The notes under the pieces: generated by a model | Seen by the model: only the letters and a program-made list of their open reading frames with translations | Database searches by the model: none | What the model was told of the DNA's origin: nothing | Part shown: positions 33,653 to 45,714 of the stretch, in pieces | Numbering within the stretch: position 1 is the stretch's first letter | Layout of the letters: every line of letters begins with the position of its first letter | Assembly (NCBI GenBank): GCA_025267735.1 | Contig: CM046299.1 | Span: 24,578,468 to 24,642,467, forward strand | Direction: 5' to 3' | From: Mactra quadrangularis | Taxonomy: Eukaryota; Mollusca; Bivalvia; Venerida; Mactridae | DNA length: 64,000 nucleotides | Made by a program: the position numbers and the translations under genes

Positions 33653-33980
33653 TACACATAATCTGGAGTGTAGATGTATTGTTCCGTTCTTAGAGTGTGG
33701 GATTTTATCCTGAACATGATTTTAAGGAATTTTATCAGATTTTCTACAAGCAAGACAACACATGCCTGGTACAAGTATTAGATTCATTATCTTGCTCGCA
33801 AAAAAATGATATAGCTCATCTATTTACTCCAGCATTATAGTAGACTAAGTTTTAGCTTAACTGAAAAAACTTCATTAGCCATTTTTTGACATTTTGTTTT
33901 TCATCTGAGGCGGCATTTCATTAACAGTATAGACACGGATACGCTGAAAACCTAAGCATTATATAGCTTGTTATTCGAAC

Positions 33981-34284
33981 CAAAGGCGGTCCAGGGGGTG
34001 GGGCGGACCCGGCGTACCCCCCCCTCTTATAATTGCCTTAGCGAAGTTTTTTCATATCATAAAATATGATATTTATTGGGAAATATATACATGCATACAT
34101 TTGTAAATGTCAAAAATGATCGCACGCAACGCAGGGCTTTGTCAGGTCCCATAAGAGGCCCTTACTGCCCCCCTTGGACCCCCAGTCTGCTTGTTCAGTT
34201 TATTCGCCCCCTAAGTAGAAGTTTTCGCTCCCTAAGTAGAAGTTTCCACCCTCTAATTAGAAATCCTGGATCCGCCATTGAGGA
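33981..34284. mobile_element. GGCGGATCCAGG-type MITE, ~300 bp
   Basis: Left end 'aaggcggtccagggggtgg' and right end 'gaaatcctggatccgccatt' are inverted relatives. The interior has C-runs and paired 'cctaagtagaagttt' words. The termini match those of 43351-43635 and the solo end at 40993-41030. The frame at 34076-34333 reads through this element and is not considered a gene. Confidence 0.68.
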
Positions 34285-34299
34285 CTCTCAAATTTTCAA

Positions 34300-36200
34300 A
34301 TCATGTTCGTTTTTTCATTCACTCAAGCATTAGGGCTTGTTATATTACTTCTTACTCTGGTGGTCTTAAATTTTCAATTTGACAACATAGTTATATGTAT
34401 ACTAAATTTTTGTACGCTAGGAGATCCCATTATTACGTCATCAGTTGAATGGCGATTAATTTTTGTCGAGGGGAAATATTGAATAATTAGAATCTAAACC
34501 GTTGTAACTTGTGATGCATTGATGCTAGTTTTATAACATTAGTGCATTTAGATGTCGAATAAAAATGAGTCATGTTTTGTTTTATTGTGGAGAAACGAAG
34601 ACCAGTGTTTAGAGTATGTTTGTTACATCGGAGAGGGTGTTTTTACACTACAACTACAAATATTGCGCGTAAAATGCATGATGCATGCAAGCATGTTGTT
34701 ACACATTTTTTATACTGTAGAACTGCAGATTCTATGAATATTACAGCGATGATAGAATAACAGTATTAATGTTATATAGATCTATATAAATCACGTTTGA
34801 TCTGTATAAGATAGAAAATACATTAAGACTTTTACAGGTGAAAGTAAAAGAGAAAAGTGAGAGAGAGCTTGGAAAGTATGACTGTACGGAGACTATGTAC
34901 GGAGGCTAGGCTGTGATGATAGATTATTTTAGATGTTTGTGCGAGTGTTGTGTTATAACAGTGGATATAAAACTGATGTGAATAGTTTAAAAATACTAAA
35001 CTCTCGTATAAAAGTGAGGCGATATTAAAATTAGGCAACATTCAACTTGTCTTGGGTTTTCGCGTGAAGTAATCCGTTTGTATGTATAAGAATATAATAT
35101 TCGCTGAGACAAGTTGAAAATTGCTGGACTCTATACTCAGAACTTAGTACCATTAGTGTAAATAATTGCTTCTAAAATTAATTCAAGGCAAAAATAAAGT
35201 ATAAAAAACAGTGAGGATTATTAAATACTACATGTGGCCGAGACAACATATCATTTTATGTTTGGATTTTGCTATCGCTGAATTTTCAAATTTTCTATAA
35301 ATTGTATGGTTAGGATTTAAAAACTACGTGTGACCAAGGAAACATCAATTTCATGTTGGATTTTAATAATTTTGAATTTTCAAATTTTTCGGCAAAATGA
35401 GTGGTTATTTTTACATGGATTAATCGGATGGGTTGCAGATAGTTCGAGTTCTTCTTGAGCATTAATTAACTCTATTTATAAGAATCCCTGATGTTTCTGT
35501 GATAGTTTAATATTTAGACATTCTTTAGGACAGCAACTGCATTTGAAACACATGTTATTTTAATTAGATATACGTATAAGATTTGAATGTTGCACCAAGC
35601 TAGTGGTTTAAAACTAGTATTAAGATATCTCAGATTTAAAGAGTTTCTTGTACCAGATTTCTTCCACTTGTTCAGTTTTGAATTGATAAACCATACTGCA
35701 CTTATAAATTGTGCTCAATACTGACGATTTGATTATTTCCTTCATAAACGAATGGATTTGACAGAACTGAACAGAACAGAACCGTTCTTTTATTTTTGTT
35801 CTCACATTTTACAAGATGTACAAAATTAATTGTGATTTTATAAAACGGTTATTGTAGTGTTATGATGACAGTGGTTTAACAATTAAATCATATAAAGAAA
35901 TTGACAAAAGAATTAAGGACATATTTCATAAGATCTTGTGTTCATGCTGGGCAAATAAGTCAACAAACCGAGTGTATTAATTACTGCTAAATGTCTGTTG
36001 TTACTGTGTGGGAGTATTTATGATATCAACAGTTCCTGCAAGTTAAAGAGTTTAGACCTGACGGAGTATATCTATAATTGACATCATAATTAACTTGATT
36101 GGTAGAATAACATAAAGATTAATTAGTAAGTGATTTAATGTATAGATGATTTGTTTGAGATTATTAGTTACAATAATAATTAATACAATGATAGTCTTGG
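34300..36200. other. AT-rich intergenic DNA with one short duplication
   Basis: About 35212-35305 and 35328-35400 are diverged direct copies (shared 'ggattttaaaaactacrtgtgrcc'-like start and 'gaattttcaaatttt'). No gene was supported; open frames here are short and unrecognised. Confidence 0.45.
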
Positions 36201-36207
36201 ATTAACG

Positions 36208-37705
36208 GTGAATTAGCGTGAAAGGGAATCATACAGTGAATTGGTTGAGTACTGAATCATACATGCAGTGAATTAGCTTAGTACTGATTCATACATTACA
36301 GACAGTGATTTAGCTTAATACTGACATATACGTATAATGGTTACGTTTGGTACTGAATCATACATGCAGTGATTTAGCTAAGTACTGATTCATACATTAC
36401 AGACAGTGATTTAGCTTAGTACTGAATCATAGAGGTATTTATTTAGCTTGGTACTGAATCATACAGATAGTGATTTAGCTTGGTACTGAATCATACAGAC
36501 AGTGATTTAGTATTGCACTGATTCAAACAGACAGTGATTTAGCTTGGTACTGAATCATAGAGGTATTTATTTAGCTTGGTACTGAATCGTACAGATAGTG
36601 ATTTAGCTTGGTACTGAATCATACAGACAGTGATTTAGCTTGGTACTGAATTGCACAGATAGTGATTTAGCTTGGTACTGAATCGTACAGATAGTGATTT
36701 AGCTTGGTACTGAATTGTACAGACAGTGATTTAGCTTGGTACTGAGTCATACAGACAGTGATTTAGCTTGGTACTGAGTCATACAGATAGTGATTTAGCT
36801 TGGTACTGAATCGTACAGATAGTGATTTAGCTTGGTACTGAGTCATACAGACAGTGATTTAGCTTGGTTCTGAATCATGCAGATAGTGATTTAGCTTGGT
36901 ACTGAATCATACAGACAGTGATTTAGCTTGGTACTGAGTCATAGAGGTATTTATTTAGCTTGGTACTGAGTCATACAGATAGTGATTTAGCTTGGTACTG
37001 AATCATACAGACAGTGATTTAGCTTGGTACTGAGTCATACAGACAGTGATTTAGCTTGGTACTGAGTCATACAGACAGTGATTTAGCTTGGTACTGAATC
37101 ATACAGACAGTGATTTAGCTTGGTACTGAATCATACAGACAGTGATTTAGCTTGGTACTGAGTCATACAGACAGTGATTTAGCTTGGTACTGAATCATAC
37201 AGACAGTGATTTAGCTTGGTACTGAGTCATACAGACAGTGATTTAGCTTGGTACTGAGTCATACAGACAGTGATTTAGCTTGGTACTGAATCATACATGC
37301 AGTGATTTAGCTTGGTACTGAGTCATACAGACAGTGATTTAGCTTGGTACTGAGTCATACAGACAGTGATTTAGCTTGGTACTGAGTCATACAGACAGTG
37401 ATTTAGCTTGGTACTGAGTCATACAGATAGTGATTTAGCTTGGTACTGAATCGTACAGATAGTGATTTAGCTTGGTACTGAGTCATACAGACAGTGATTT
37501 AGCTTGGTACTGAATCATACAGACAGTGATTTAGCTTGGTACTGAGTCATACAGACAGTGATTTAGCTTGGTACTTAATCAAACAGACAGTGATTTAGCT
37601 TGGTGCTGAATCAAACAGGCAGCGTTTTAATTTTGTACTGAATCATACAGAAAGGAAATCAGCTTGGTACTAAATTATACAGACAGTTACTTAGCTTGGT
37701 ACAGT
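36208..37705. repeat. 32-bp minisatellite, about 46 copies
   Basis: The unit 'agtgatttagcttggtactg' plus 'a(a/g)tcatacagac' repeats every 32 bases. Edge copies are degenerate (before 36340 and after 37580) and interior copies nearly identical. A variant unit 'aggtatttatttagcttgg' appears near 36432, 36552 and 36952, marking block duplications within the array. Confidence 0.95.
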
Positions 37706-37719
37706 ATTACCGCAAGTAA

Positions 37720-38400
37720 TACACCTATTAGTTGGCCATTACAGGTAAGATAAACGTTCATGTCATTATGGCATTTATTTTGAAACAAACAGAATACTAT
37801 TATGTATAATTCTAACAAATGGACAACTACTGGTAAGACAATAGCACTTTACGGAATGCTGTCCAAATGTTCACCACCCAAGGGCAATGGTTTTTTGACA
37901 GTCTGGAGAGCAAATCAGCAACTCATCCATTAATTCAATGCATGCATGGTTATTGAATCTAAAGACCAATCTAAACTGCCTAATAATGCAGTTCTTTGCT
38001 GGTAGTAACTTGGTTCATAATTCAATTTAAATGGCATTACGAGTATTGACTGTTGAATCAATGCCTGACAAGGTGTGCTTCGATACAGCACGTTAACATC
38101 TATGGCCGTAGGTCGTATCACTTGTTTACACCTACAGATTGTATCAGGGTATAACTCAGCGGTAGTAAATCAGAAATCTTTACAAATACATGTCGGTAGT
38201 GGCATTTTATATCTCAACTAATACCATTTTATATACATATAGACGATGAAATATACATGTCTGCATGTGAGCACAATGCATTCGATATCATTATTAATCA
38301 GTAGACTATCATGACAAGATAAGATTAATGTGTTGGCACTTTTTATTAGATCTATATTATTCAAGTATATTTACTGCAATATATGGTGCTCCTATGCTTC
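37720..38400. other. Intergenic DNA, no gene seen
   Basis: No recognisable coding, RNA or transposon signal. Confidence 0.4.
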
Positions 38401-38404
38401 TCAC

Positions 38405-38672
38405 AGCTTTTTAATGGGTTTAACGCCGTGTCAACACAATTACAATGGTCATTTTACGCCGACCAGCACACCTTACCTAGCTTTCCTAGACCAGTACTCA
38501 CACAACCTTCCAAAAAGCCGGTGACTTCTCCATATACCCAATTCAAGGAGGAAAATTGGCGTTTTTGTCATCATGCTAGGTTATATTATATCCGCACCAG
38601 GTCGGTTTTGGGAAGCTTAACTCGAAATCCCGGCGCTTTACCAACTGTGCAACAGACCTTGATCAGCACATT
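38405..38672 (-). repeat. tRNA-derived SINE, diverged copy
   Basis: Same family as 29635-29915: tail side 'gggtttaacgccgtgtcaac', body 'ccttacctagctttcctaga' and 'caaggaggaaaattggcg', head 'aaatcccggcgctttaccaa'. It is more diverged and its B box is decayed, so it is an older insertion. The open frames at 38330-38793 run through it and are not genes. Confidence 0.8.
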
Positions 38673-38679
38673 ACTACTC

Positions 38680-39395
38680 AGTGGATACTGTTTGGTTCAA
38701 AATCATTGGAAAAACTACACTGTTGCAGCGTCTTTCAAATACTATGGAGTCCGTATGGACCCTGATTGTAGTATGACTGGTTTCAACTTTTAAAGTTAAT
38801 TTTATTGGTCTAGTCTTCAAAAATGAGACTGCACACCCGTGGGCCTACATAGCCCTCATTCACATGTAAAATCATCCTACATACATGAACTACACTAGTA
38901 TTGAGTACCAGTATTTTGATTACAGCATGTACAAACACATGTTTCATTAAATACCAAGCCTTGTATTGTATTTTATTAGAATCAATTTATAGTTTATGAC
39001 GTTTATATTATTTCACATAGGCCTACATCTGGGTTAGATTTTAATTTTGAAGGTTAACATGTAGTTGGTGTGATTTATTTACCCTTGAAGTTTGTTACTG
39101 TATTTGTAGCAGTGCTGTAAAAAAGCACAGGAGCTTGTTAACTATTATTTTTATTATAAGAAAGGAGATAATTTTTCTAACTTCGATACAGAATGTCAAG
39201 CTCCTGTGGTAAAATGCAAGTGGAATTATGAGGACCGCCCCTATATATATAATTTGCCAGTTGAGCTTCGGTAATAACACTGATATTAAATAATGCTCTA
39301 AACGACCCGATAGCTAAATCTTAAGTTGGATTTATAGGCCTACGTGTAGGCCTATGTTATTAAATCATTTATTATGTTATTTAATGTATGCGCCT
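38680..39395. other. Intergenic DNA upstream of the small secreted-peptide ORF
   Basis: A perfect 22-base palindrome, ATAGGCCTAC-GT-GTAGGCCTAT (39334-39355), lies 48 bases upstream of the ATG at 39403. Nothing else is supported. Confidence 0.45.
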
Positions 39396-39402
39396 CTGAG
39401 GG

Positions 39403-40667
39403 ATGCTGATCGTGCCTCACTACACAATCCTGTTACTCTCAGTTTTAATATATTCACTTAGCTGCATAGAGAGCGTAACAACCCAGTATGAAAATGCTTT
39501 TTTCGAGTCAGAATCGGATCCTGTTCCGCTAAATATATCTAGCTCTCAGTCAATATCTACGGAGCCCCTAAAAGGACATTTTGAAATACTTTTTTTATTT
39601 TCACAACTATTTCGTTTAAACGTAATATTATTTCGTTTTAACGAAATATTATTTCGTTTTTTTCGAAATATTATTTCGATTAAACGAAATAATATTACGT
39701 TTAAACGAAATAATTATTTCGTTTTTTCGAAATAATATTATTTCGTTTTTTCGAAATAATTATTTCGTTTTTTCGAAATAATTATTTCGTTTTTTTCGAA
39801 ATATTATTTCGTTTAAACGTAATATTATTTCGTTTTAACGAAATATTATTTCGTTTTATCGAAATAATTATTTCGAAAAAACGAAATAATTATTTCGAAA
39901 AAACGAAATAATATTATTTCGTTTTTTCGAAATAATTATTTCGTTTTTTCGAAATAATTATTTCGTTTTTTCGAAATATTATTTCGTTTTTTCGAAATAT
40001 TATTTCGTTTATACGAAATATTATTTCGTTTAAACGTAATAATATTTCGTTAAATCGAAATAATTATTTCGAAAAAACGAAATAATTATTTCGAAAAAAC
40101 GAAATAAGTATTTCGATTAAACGAAATAATATTTCGTTAAAACGAAATAATATTACGTTTAAACGAAATAATATTTCGAAAAAACGAAATAATTATTTCG
40201 AAAAAACGAAATAATATTATTTCGAAAAAACGAAATAATTATTTCGAAAAAACGAAATAATTATTTCGATTAAACGAAATAATATTTCGTTAAAACGAAA
40301 TAATATTACGTTTAAACGAAATAATATTACGTTTAAACGAAATAATATTTCGAAAAAACGAAATAATTATTTCGAAAAAAACGAAATAATTATTTCGAAA
40401 AAACGAAATAATATTATTTCGAAAAAACGAAATAATTATTTCGTTTAAACGTAATATTATTTCGTTTAATCGAAATAATATTTCGAATAAACGAAATAAT
40501 ATTTCGTTAAAACGAAATAATTATTACGTTTAAACGAAATAGTTGTGAAAATAAAAAAGTATTTCAAAATGTCCTTTTAGGGGCTCCGTAAATATCCTAA
40601 TGAATTTAATGAGGATCCGTCCGCTCCATATGGATGCATTATGTGCAGACCTCAATATCCTAATTGA
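39403..40667 (+). pseudogene. Small secreted-peptide ORF interrupted by a foldback transposon
   Basis: ATG at 39403 opens a frame with a good signal peptide: short polar start, hydrophobic core ILLLSVLIYSLSC, then a likely cleavage near Cys-Ile-Glu-Ser. About 28 acidic and polar residues follow, up to TCT at 39556-39558. There a 1029-bp foldback element (39560-40588) with TA duplication breaks the frame. If element plus one TA is skipped, the frame resumes at 40591 without a stop and ends at TGA 40665-40667. The uninterrupted product would be 77 residues, with an acidic stretch and a closing GCIMCRP motif containing CxxC. No family was recognised; a neuropeptide precursor or small secreted effector are possibilities. 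Element plus duplication is 1031 bp, so the insertion shifts the frame. Whether the gene is real needs transcript evidence. Confidence 0.45.
39560..40588. mobile_element. Foldback MITE made of TTTCGAAAT palindromes, 1029 bp
   Basis: The termini are near-perfect inverted repeats of about 70 bp, beginning CGGAGCCCCTAAAAGGACAT and running through 'ttgaaatactttttt' and 'cacaactatttcgtttaaac'. TA flanks both sides (39558-39559 and 40589-40590). The ~880-bp interior is built almost wholly from 'tttcgttttttcgaaataat' and 'tatttcgaaaaaacgaaata' words, so it is self-complementary at many registers. It has no coding capacity. TA duplication suggests a Tc1/mariner-type transposase in trans. Confidence 0.92.
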
Positions 40668-40687
40668 ATAAGAAACGTATATAAACT

Positions 40688-40830
40688 TTGATAAAGCGGG
40701 GGACACATTTTGTGTATCAAAGCGCCCTTGGTAATTGCATTATCCAATCAAAACGATCTTACAAGTCAGAAGCACGTGAACCTTGCTGGTTGACGATTAG
40801 TCGGGCAAGGTCATGGCTTCTTCACGAGAA
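40688..40830 (+). other. Possible first-exon start (ATG then donor), uncertain
   Basis: At about 40813 ATGGCTTCTTCACGAGAATA opens a frame that ends after eight codons at a donor-like GATG|GTAAAT. It could be an upstream exon of a plus-strand gene such as PHLDB. Spliced to the exon at 48311 it would give a frame that stops within that exon, so it would at most be an upstream ORF. Evidence is weak. Confidence 0.2.
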
Positions 40831-40992
40831 TATGATGGTAAATATTGTCTTTTTTTTCAATTTAGGGATATTAAAGTGTTTTAATACTCATTCTTTTATA
40901 ATTGTCGAATTTGTCCATACATTGGTAAGCGATATTTTGCTTCTAATGTTTAATGCTTTTAAGTTAAGCTTTGCTTGTAATATGTTATAACA

Positions 40993-41040
40993 GAGTGCAG
41001 GGGCGGATCCAGATTTTTTTCTAGAGGGGGTTCTTTTTTC
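40993..41040 (+). repeat. Solo end of GGGGCGGATCCAG-type MITE
   Basis: 'caggggcggatccagatttt' matches the left terminus of 43351-43635. No matching right terminus was found nearby, so it is a truncated copy. Confidence 0.55.
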
Positions 41041-41049
41041 CAAGTGATG

Positions 41050-43345
41050 ACATATCTATAATTTTACCCCTCGTGACTTTTTATAGGTGCCCAATTGTAC
41101 ATTGAATCCTAGCATAAGTTAAGGTCTTCAGTATACTCATTTGTAAACTGTTAACGAATTGTTTGATCTAATATCTCTTCAAATAAAAAGAAAAAAATGT
41201 TTAAAATAGCAGCTCATGAAGTGTAGCAAGCCAGAACTTATCAAGCATCAGTTTTGGTAAGATACCATTATGACAAAGTAAACCAACCTCCATATTGAAG
41301 ATTTCATGTAAAGGGTGTATCTTGTATTTACTGGACATTTCTGACATCTATTATAGATAACATTGTCTAGGTTACTGATTTATATCTAAGAGTAAATTTT
41401 ATATACATTGTCTGTTTGAAAATATTTAGTCCTTCTTTTTACTGAAAGACTGGCTACAAGATTGCCGTACCCTCTTTACCACTTGACCAAACATTTACAT
41501 TTACATGATATGTTTTATTCAACTGCATGTTTCATATTTTCATAAGCATTTAAATGTTGAATGTCCATAGCTATTTGATAAAGCTTTTTTTCAGAAGTCA
41601 AAACGTGATGGGGCAAAAATGTTTTGCAGCTAGGGGTGGACAGAAATGGGTGTGGACTGGGAGGGGTGTGGACAGGAAGGGACTAACAGGGAGGGGTGAA
41701 CAGGATTAGACAGGGAGGGATAGACAGGAAGTACAATCTTTCTAATCTAATTGACTTTAATTGGTCTTAGACTTGATAGTTGAGAACAGATGGTGTCAGA
41801 CAAAACATGTTAAACTGTACAAATATTGGAACTACCATGGAAATACCATATGTAATGATTTCCTATACAACAGACTAGACTAATCTATCTGGAATCTCTC
41901 CCATACATCAAACATAGATTTGTTTTCTACTATTTAAGATTGATTTTATGGAGTTTTTTTTCTCTTTATATTTTATTGTTGAACTAACTATTTCAGATAG
42001 TTTCAATATTTTGGTTCATTTAGTTTTCCAGAGCCATAGGTAATCTATCATTATCTGTAATAAATCTTCTGCTGGGAGAATTCTTGTAGACCTAGTGAAC
42101 AAATTGTTTGTACTTTTTTTTGTTTTCTAAAGTTTGTTATTTATTAATCAAATACTGCTGATACTTGCTGAAAGATTTAACCTGTAGGTTCCAATATCAT
42201 GAATTCTTCTTTGAGGTGATTCAACTAATGTCTGCTTTTCCAGGGAGTCAAACCTGTTTTTTTTGCAATAATGGCTCCATATTTTATATTTTTAGAGAGA
42301 CATTCATATACTTTTCTATTTGAGGAGTTCAGATGCCCAAAAATAATGTTTTGAATCTTATTTTGTGAATCCATTCGGGATTATCATGGTCCCTTACATC
42401 TCCATTGGATCAACTTTTGTCAAAGTTAAGTCCCCTTAACATACTTATAAAATGCCTTGAAACATGTTTATCTTACAATATACCTAGACAAAACAGCTTG
42501 TATATGTCAATCCAATTGTTCTAAATTTTCAATTGGCAACCATCATGCTGCTTATTATAATGTGATCATTCATAGTTTAAAACAAGCACAATTATGTTAA
42601 TAAGACTTTTACTTATAAACCTCAGCCATTCACTTCACATTGTTGCTAACTGGGTCTATTGTTTTACCTTGATAATTACTCTCACTTATTGGAGCATGTT
42701 TTCAGTTATTAAGAGTTCAAATGTTAAGTAATCTATAAAAGCTTTCTAAGATGTTTGTTGCCAGAATACCTGCATTCTCACCTGTCATTATTACTCATAG
42801 ACTTGTGGTTTATTGTTCTATATGCTCACAGTCTATGCTATATTGTAGTAGTAGGCTTATTACTCACTGAGATAATGGCACCATGGATAGTCTAAATGAG
42901 GCTTGAAATTAGTCCTCATGTCCATTACTTGAGTTAATCCAAGTCTAAAACCCTGGGATGTGTTATTATAGCCTTGGCTTTAAATTTTCTAGCACTAACA
43001 ACTAGCCAAACTGTATAAAATAATAAATTTTCACTAGCTCAAATCAATTAACTCTAGCCACAGAGTTTGGGTAAGCATGCATGCTACAAGGTTGAGTTTC
43101 CTGGTAATTCTGTCAAGCTGAAAAACTTCCAGAGCAAAATGTATCAATATCCTTTTACCTAAGAGACAATTTTTACCTGCTGGGCCAAGTCATTTATTTA
43201 CGCTTTAATTGATAGCCAAACAGGTTGAGTAAAGCTGGACTCCACTGAATTATGGATGGATTTCAGTACATAACCAAATGAACTATGGGGGCTTATTTCA
43301 GTGAACATGCAATTGCATGTAGCCTAGACTTTAAAATTATTATGC
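41050..43345. other. Intergenic or PHLDB 5' DNA, no exon recognised
   Basis: About 41630-41735 is a purine-rich quasi-tandem run ('ggggtggacag', 'gagggatagacaggaag') on an otherwise AT-rich background. No gene signal was found. Confidence 0.45.
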
Positions 43346-43350
43346 AATGA

Positions 43351-43635
43351 CAGGGGCGAATCCAGGATTTTTTTCTGGGGGGGGAGGTCCAAACTTTCGA
43401 ACCAAATCCACATTATACTCATTTTGCTAAATAATGCAATATATTAATAAAATAAACTATAAACTACATAACCATTAAATCTATGTTAAGCACCGAGAAA
43501 CATTGCTTCATGCTACTTAAATGTGACTTACTGTCAATAAATACACTAATGGACAGGTGGACAGGTACATTTTGGAAATTCTAGGGAGGATCCGGACCCC
43601 CCTGATCCCCCCCCCCCCCGCTGGATCTGCCTATG
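43351..43635. mobile_element. CAGGGGCGGATCCAGG-type MITE, 285 bp
   Basis: Left end CAGGGGCGAATCCAGGATTT, right end CTGGATCTGCCTATG, inverted relatives. Flanked by AATGA at 43346-43350 and 43636-43640, a candidate 5-bp target duplication. A C-run (about 43605-43619) lies just inside the right end. Confidence 0.78.
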
Positions 43636-43982
43636 AATGACTTAATTCAAAAGCTGTGGCAAAACAGAACATGCATGATGCTTTGCATTTTCTCTATTTT
43701 TTATAACTAGTCTAGTCATATTATGTACTGTAATGTGCAGACAGTGAAAATAAACTGTTAAACTGTTATGATATATAATATTATTATATCCATGACAACA
43801 AAGCTTTGACATTTGATAATTGTTGGTTATTTATGTAATAATAGTTGCACCACCATAATCATCATGGCCTGGTATAATGTACTGACCTTATTATGGATAT
43901 TCTGCTTATAATGCATATTTTGTGTTTAATATAAACCTTTAAAGGGACTGTTTGGACTGTAAATAACATTACCATTTATTGT

Positions 43983-44060
43983 TAAATTTTATTCAACTGG
44001 GGTGTGTATTCAACATTAACTCTGCTGATTTAAATATTTACCACAGTATTTCTTTACTAA
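43983..44060. mobile_element. Half copy of palindromic MITE family
   Basis: 'taaattttattcaactgggg' and 'ctctgctgatttaaatattt' match the left arm of 33275-33420. The matching right arm is not present; 'ttgacagttgcatag' at about 44090 may be its remnant. Confidence 0.6.
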
Positions 44061-44626
44061 GGCTCAATAAAAATTTATTTTGAATACATTGACAGTTGCA
44101 TAGTTTAACAATGACTGTCTTTAGTGAAAGAAATGTCAAATTTTAGTAAAATCTGATTTGATCACTTACGGAATTCAACTTGTCATTATGCTGTAATGTA
44201 TATTTATATAACAAAAGTAAGTCAAGATCACTCATAGTTCCTACTTATTTATTCAGTAGTGGTCAGCAATATGTTAATTAGCAGACAGGTGTCTGTTATG
44301 TTTAGCTGTTTTGTAAGTTCTAAGAATTATGAATAATTCTTTGACATACCATTAACAAATATTTTTGAGTTATAAAGGTTTCCATTAAAATGCATTCATT
44401 TTACACCTGCCATTGAATCAAATAGCTAAGAAAGATTTTATTCTACTAATTTCAAAACTCAATACTGTTAAAACAATAATGTGACTACAATATCTAGTCT
44501 GATGTGGGTATGTTTTTGCAAGGCTATGTTCAAATAATGCTGAATGAAAGGAGAAACCAACCAAGTATTAACTCACTGATTTCAGGATGTCTAGTTAGAC
44601 TGGTTATAATACCAATATTTAAAGTG

Positions 44627-44758
44627 CAGAGCTCGACATAAAAGGCGGTCTTATTACCGCTGACTACCCGTAATTGGTTTTGGGCAACTTGTTACTTCTA
44701 GTTAACATTTGATTCAGGCAACTGGGCAACCTACTTGAAAAATTAATGTTGAGCCCTG
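44627..44758. mobile_element. Short MITE with CAGRGCTCGACAT ends, 132 bp
   Basis: Left end CAGAGCTCGACATAAAAG and right end TTAATGTTGAGCCCTG are inverted relatives. AAGTG flanks both sides. The interior has 'gggcaac(t/c)tgttac'. A related, more decayed copy is at about 59290-59437. Confidence 0.7.
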
Positions 44759-45228
44759 AAGTGTAAATATAACCTACCCTTCAAATACCTGTATGAGACT
44801 AGTGATCATTGTTCTATATTATTTACAAGTGTAATGTTCCAATCAAAGCAGGTTGGTAAGTGGCATGGTTTATTGCACAATATTAGTATAATAAGTTTAT
44901 GTCCCCCTAGTGTTTTCTACATATTTTAATTATAATAATCATTATATTTTCCACAATTTTGATGAAAGTTGTAAGTTAGGGCAAGCTAGGTAAATGTTGA
45001 TTAGAGTGAAGAATGACATCAAAGTGCCATGTACATACCTATAGAATGTTAATGTATATTACAGATGACATATATATAATATTATAACAACATTGAACAT
45101 TCTTTATTACATGTTATATTAGTCAACTTCCTTTCACCTGTTCCATAATACATAGTTATATATACATGTATATAGTCAATGCATGATGTGCAAATTCTTG
45201 ACCCAGTGGGAACTTGAGTTAGCTTTTT

Positions 45229-45541
45229 GGCTGACTCGGTCGATTAGCACACAAGTCTACTGATCGAGGGCTTGTTGGTTCAATTTGCAGACAGGGCATA
45301 CTTTTATGGAGCTTGGTCACGAAAGATTTATTTTCTAGGGCCATTCTTGCTCCTACCACTGATTCTAAATCGTGTAGGACGGGTGTCAGTCACTGACAAA
45401 AGTAAGCAACTTAGGTAACTTGTTAACAGCTAAATCGAGAGATTTACCCTTTCCAGGAAATGGTTACTTGGTTTACTGACCCATGGATATGACCTATACA
45501 ATGTGTTGCTATGGGGTTAAACCCAACAACAAAAAATAAAA
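45229..45541 (+). repeat. Full-length tRNA-derived SINE
   Basis: Head 'ggctgactcggtcgattagc' (A box) and 'gttggttcaatttgcag' (decayed B box). Body 'gggccattcttgctcctacc', 'gggtgtcagtcactgac' and 'taacagctaaatc'. Tail 'tatgacctatacaatgtgtt…ggggttaaacccaac' then A-rich. Same family as 61022-61342. Confidence 0.82.
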
Positions 45542-45714
45542 AATTATAAGACTTTAAAGATTGTATGTTGATACCAGCTGCATTCATTTTTTCTGCTTAG
45601 CTTCTATCCAAAACAACAGTAGAAAGAAAGGAACAGTTTTGAATGATGTAGCAGATTTATATTGAATATTGAAGTTGTTTTGAATTTTATTTTTTGAGGG
45701 GGGGGGGCGGGCAG

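Noticed and set aside
34076..34333. 85-codon frame rich in Pro/Arg/Ser
   Set aside because: Reads through a GGCGGATCCAGG-type MITE.
36208..37705. CRISPR-like array
   Set aside because: Contiguous 32-mers with no spacers; minisatellite.
38330..38793. Frames of 64 and 136 codons
   Set aside because: Overlap an old SINE in antisense; no domain.
39560..40588. Foldback element acting as an intron of the secreted-peptide gene
   Set aside because: No GT-AG or other usable splice signals coincide with the TA-flanked ends, and removal is exact only at the TA duplication.
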